A stretch of 8,593 nt of DNA. Source: Gemmatimonadales bacterium UBA4456. GTDB taxonomy: Bacteria; Gemmatimonadota; Gemmatimonadetes; Longimicrobiales; Gaopeijiaceae. How positions within the stretch are numbered: position 1 is the first letter of the stretch; each line of letters opens with the position of its first letter. Positions 7,881 to 8,593 of this stretch are shown piece by piece. Below the pieces are notes generated by a model, which did not search any database, was not told where the DNA came from, and was given only the letters and a program-made list of their open reading frames with translations. A program made the position numbers and the translations under genes. Location: contig DGOW01000014.1 of assembly GCA_002390225.1 (NCBI GenBank), positions 4,803 to 13,395 on the forward strand. The letters are read 5' to 3'.

Positions 7881-7907
7881 AGCTCTTGCCCGCTCCGCGC
7901 GTAAGAA

Positions 7908-7926
7908 CAAAAGCCCCGTGGGTGGC
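7908..7926 (-). terminator. possible weak intrinsic terminator for leftward transcripts
   Basis: Read on the minus strand, a 5-bp GC stem with one bulged base (7921-7926 with 7913-7917, 3-nt loop) is followed by TTTTGTTCTT. It would stop transcripts coming from the DUF4159-like gene on the right before they run antisense into msrQ. The stem is short, so the call is tentative. Confidence 0.25.
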
Positions 7927-7940
7927 GGAGTCGCGTGACA

Positions 7941-7959
7941 CCGGGTATCGATGACCCGG
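7941..7959. repeat. inverted repeat CCGGGT-N7-ACCCGG downstream of msrQ
   Basis: A perfect 6-bp stem with a 7-nt loop (ATCGATG), 61 bases after the msrQ stop and 23 bases before the GTG of the next gene. It has no T-run on the plus strand. It may be a Rho-dependent end structure of msrPQ or a leader hairpin of the next gene. The rest of 7881-7981 holds nothing else I can recognise. Confidence 0.35.
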
Positions 7960-7981
7960 GACCCCTCATGCAAGCCCGATC

Positions 7982-8440
7982 GTGAGACTCACCGTCGAAG
8001 AACACCCGCAGGCGATCAAACGCTACGCGCACCTGAAGCGTGCGCGCAGGTTCGGTATGCGCGTCTGTTACGCCGCGTGTCCCAGCTCGGGCCGGACCTG
8101 CAGCCGGGAATCCGGTCACCGTGGGCCGCACGCGTCGCATGGCTGGTTCTCACAGCTACTCGCCGTATGGGACTGCGCCTCGGAACATAGGGCACGTCCA
8201 TCCGCTCCTCGACGACGTGCCGAGGTTCGCCGCGGCAAGGCGACGACGGGCGCCAGACATCGCGAGCTGGGTCGGCAGCGGCCCACCGGGCTCAAGAACC
8301 GTGATGCACCGAGCCTGCCCGGGCGCGTGCTCCACGCCCTGCTCCGTTTCCTGAAGTCCCCGGACGAAGTCGCGTTTGTCTTCCTCTTCGTCGTCTTCAT
8401 CTATTGGGGAATTCAGTGGATGGTCATGATCCTGCAGTAG
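7982..8440 (+). CDS. hypothetical protein with Cys/His cluster (GHxGPH motif) and one C-terminal membrane helix
   Basis: I do not recognise this 152-residue product as a named family. Residues 1-25 are helix-like and basic. Cys29, Cys33, Cys40, His46, His50 and His53 lie close together, with GHRGPH at 45-50; Cys65 is a little further on. A C-rich stretch followed by GHxGPH recurs in small uncharacterised bacterial proteins and suggests a zinc-type site, which is inference. Residues 70-112 form a basic, low-complexity linker, and residues 130-150 are a strongly hydrophobic helix ending four bases' worth of codons from the C-terminus, consistent with a tail-anchored or single-pass protein. Third codon positions are mostly G or C, unlike the other frames here, which supports coding. 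The start is uncertain: GTG at 7982 lacks a ribosome site, whereas ATG at 8057 (residue 26) has an AGG six bases upstream and would give 127 residues while keeping all Cys/His residues. Confidence 0.6.
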   Translation: MRLTVEEHPQAIKRYAHLKRARRFGMRVCYAACPSSGRTCSRESGHRGPHASHGWFSQLLAVWDCASEHRARPSAPRRRAEVRRGKATTGARHRELGRQRPTGLKNRDAPSLPGRVLHALLRFLKSPDEVAFVFLFVVFIYWGIQWMVMILQ

Positions 8441-8456
8441 CGTCCGGTGCGCGGCC

Positions 8457-8593
8457 TCAGTGGCTCAGCGCATACAGGATGATGTTGATCCCAAGCGCGT
8501 ACGCGTCCGGCGAAAACTGATAGAAGAACTGGTCGTCCTCGCCCTCGCGCTCCCATCCATCGGCGATGTCCGTGTTGTGCGTCATGAGCACGA
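8457..8593 (-). CDS. C-terminal 44 residues of a DUF4159-like protein, truncated by the window edge
   Basis: On the minus strand an open frame enters from the right edge and ends at TGA (8457-8459). It has no start in the window because only the 3' end is present. The 44 residues include MTHNTDIADGWEREGED, then FSPDAYALGINIILYALSH at the very end. This pattern (a D-x-x-DGWEREGED segment, then F-SPD-YALGIN followed by an I/L-rich strand and YAL-H at the terminus) is what I remember as the C-terminus of DUF4159 proteins, often exported proteins of unknown role in Gemmatimonadota, Acidobacteriota and Planctomycetes. The gene is convergent with the 152-residue protein gene, with a 16-bp gap. Function is unknown. 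Confidence 0.7.
   Translation of the reverse strand, partial: VLMTHNTDIADGWEREGEDDQFFYQFSPDAYALGINIILYALSH

Noticed and set aside
7951..8354. Alternative frames (7951-8190 and 8040-8354) in place of the 152-residue protein
   Set aside because: They lack the Cys/His cluster, the membrane helix and the G/C-rich third positions that mark the 7982-8440 frame as coding.

Overview
The window is GC-rich bacterial DNA (roughly 60-65% GC by eye, with strong G/C preference at third codon positions) and looks like a chromosomal segment rather than a mobile island. I see no transposase, integrase, phage gene, CRISPR array, rRNA or tRNA. An S9 peptidase, a very large secreted Asp-box (BNR/sortilin-type) protein, MsrP/MsrQ and a DUF4159-type C-terminus together suggest Gemmatimonadota or a similar Gram-negative phylum such as Acidobacteriota. 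That placement is an inference from gene content only.

Layout. (1) Bases 2-2685, plus strand: the end of an S9-family serine peptidase gene, open at the window edge, followed 11 bp later by a small thioredoxin-fold protein of the Thioredoxin_9 type. They look co-transcribed. (2) Bases 2732-6025, minus strand: one 1097-residue exported protein with at least eleven Asp-box repeats, convergent with the first pair. (3) Bases 6026-6250: a 225-bp divergent intergenic region with small inverted repeats. It must hold control signals for the Asp-box gene leftward and msrPQ rightward. (4) Bases 6251-7880, plus strand: msrP (Tat-exported molybdoenzyme) and msrQ (haem membrane subunit), the periplasmic methionine-sulfoxide repair pair. 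(5) Bases 7881-7981: a short spacer with two stem-loops. (6) Bases 7982-8440, plus strand: an unrecognised 152-residue protein with a Cys/His cluster and one C-terminal membrane helix. (7) Bases 8457-8593, minus strand: the last 44 codons of a DUF4159-like protein running off the right edge.

How the genes fit together: most products appear to act outside the cytoplasm. They include an exported-type peptidase, a large secreted beta-propeller protein and an envelope methionine-sulfoxide repair system. MsrQ would pass electrons from the quinone pool to MsrP, which reduces oxidised methionines in exported proteins. No sequence evidence ties the neighbouring genes to MsrPQ beyond proximity. I found no convincing new multi-gene system; the least explained item is the 152-residue Cys/His membrane protein next to msrPQ.
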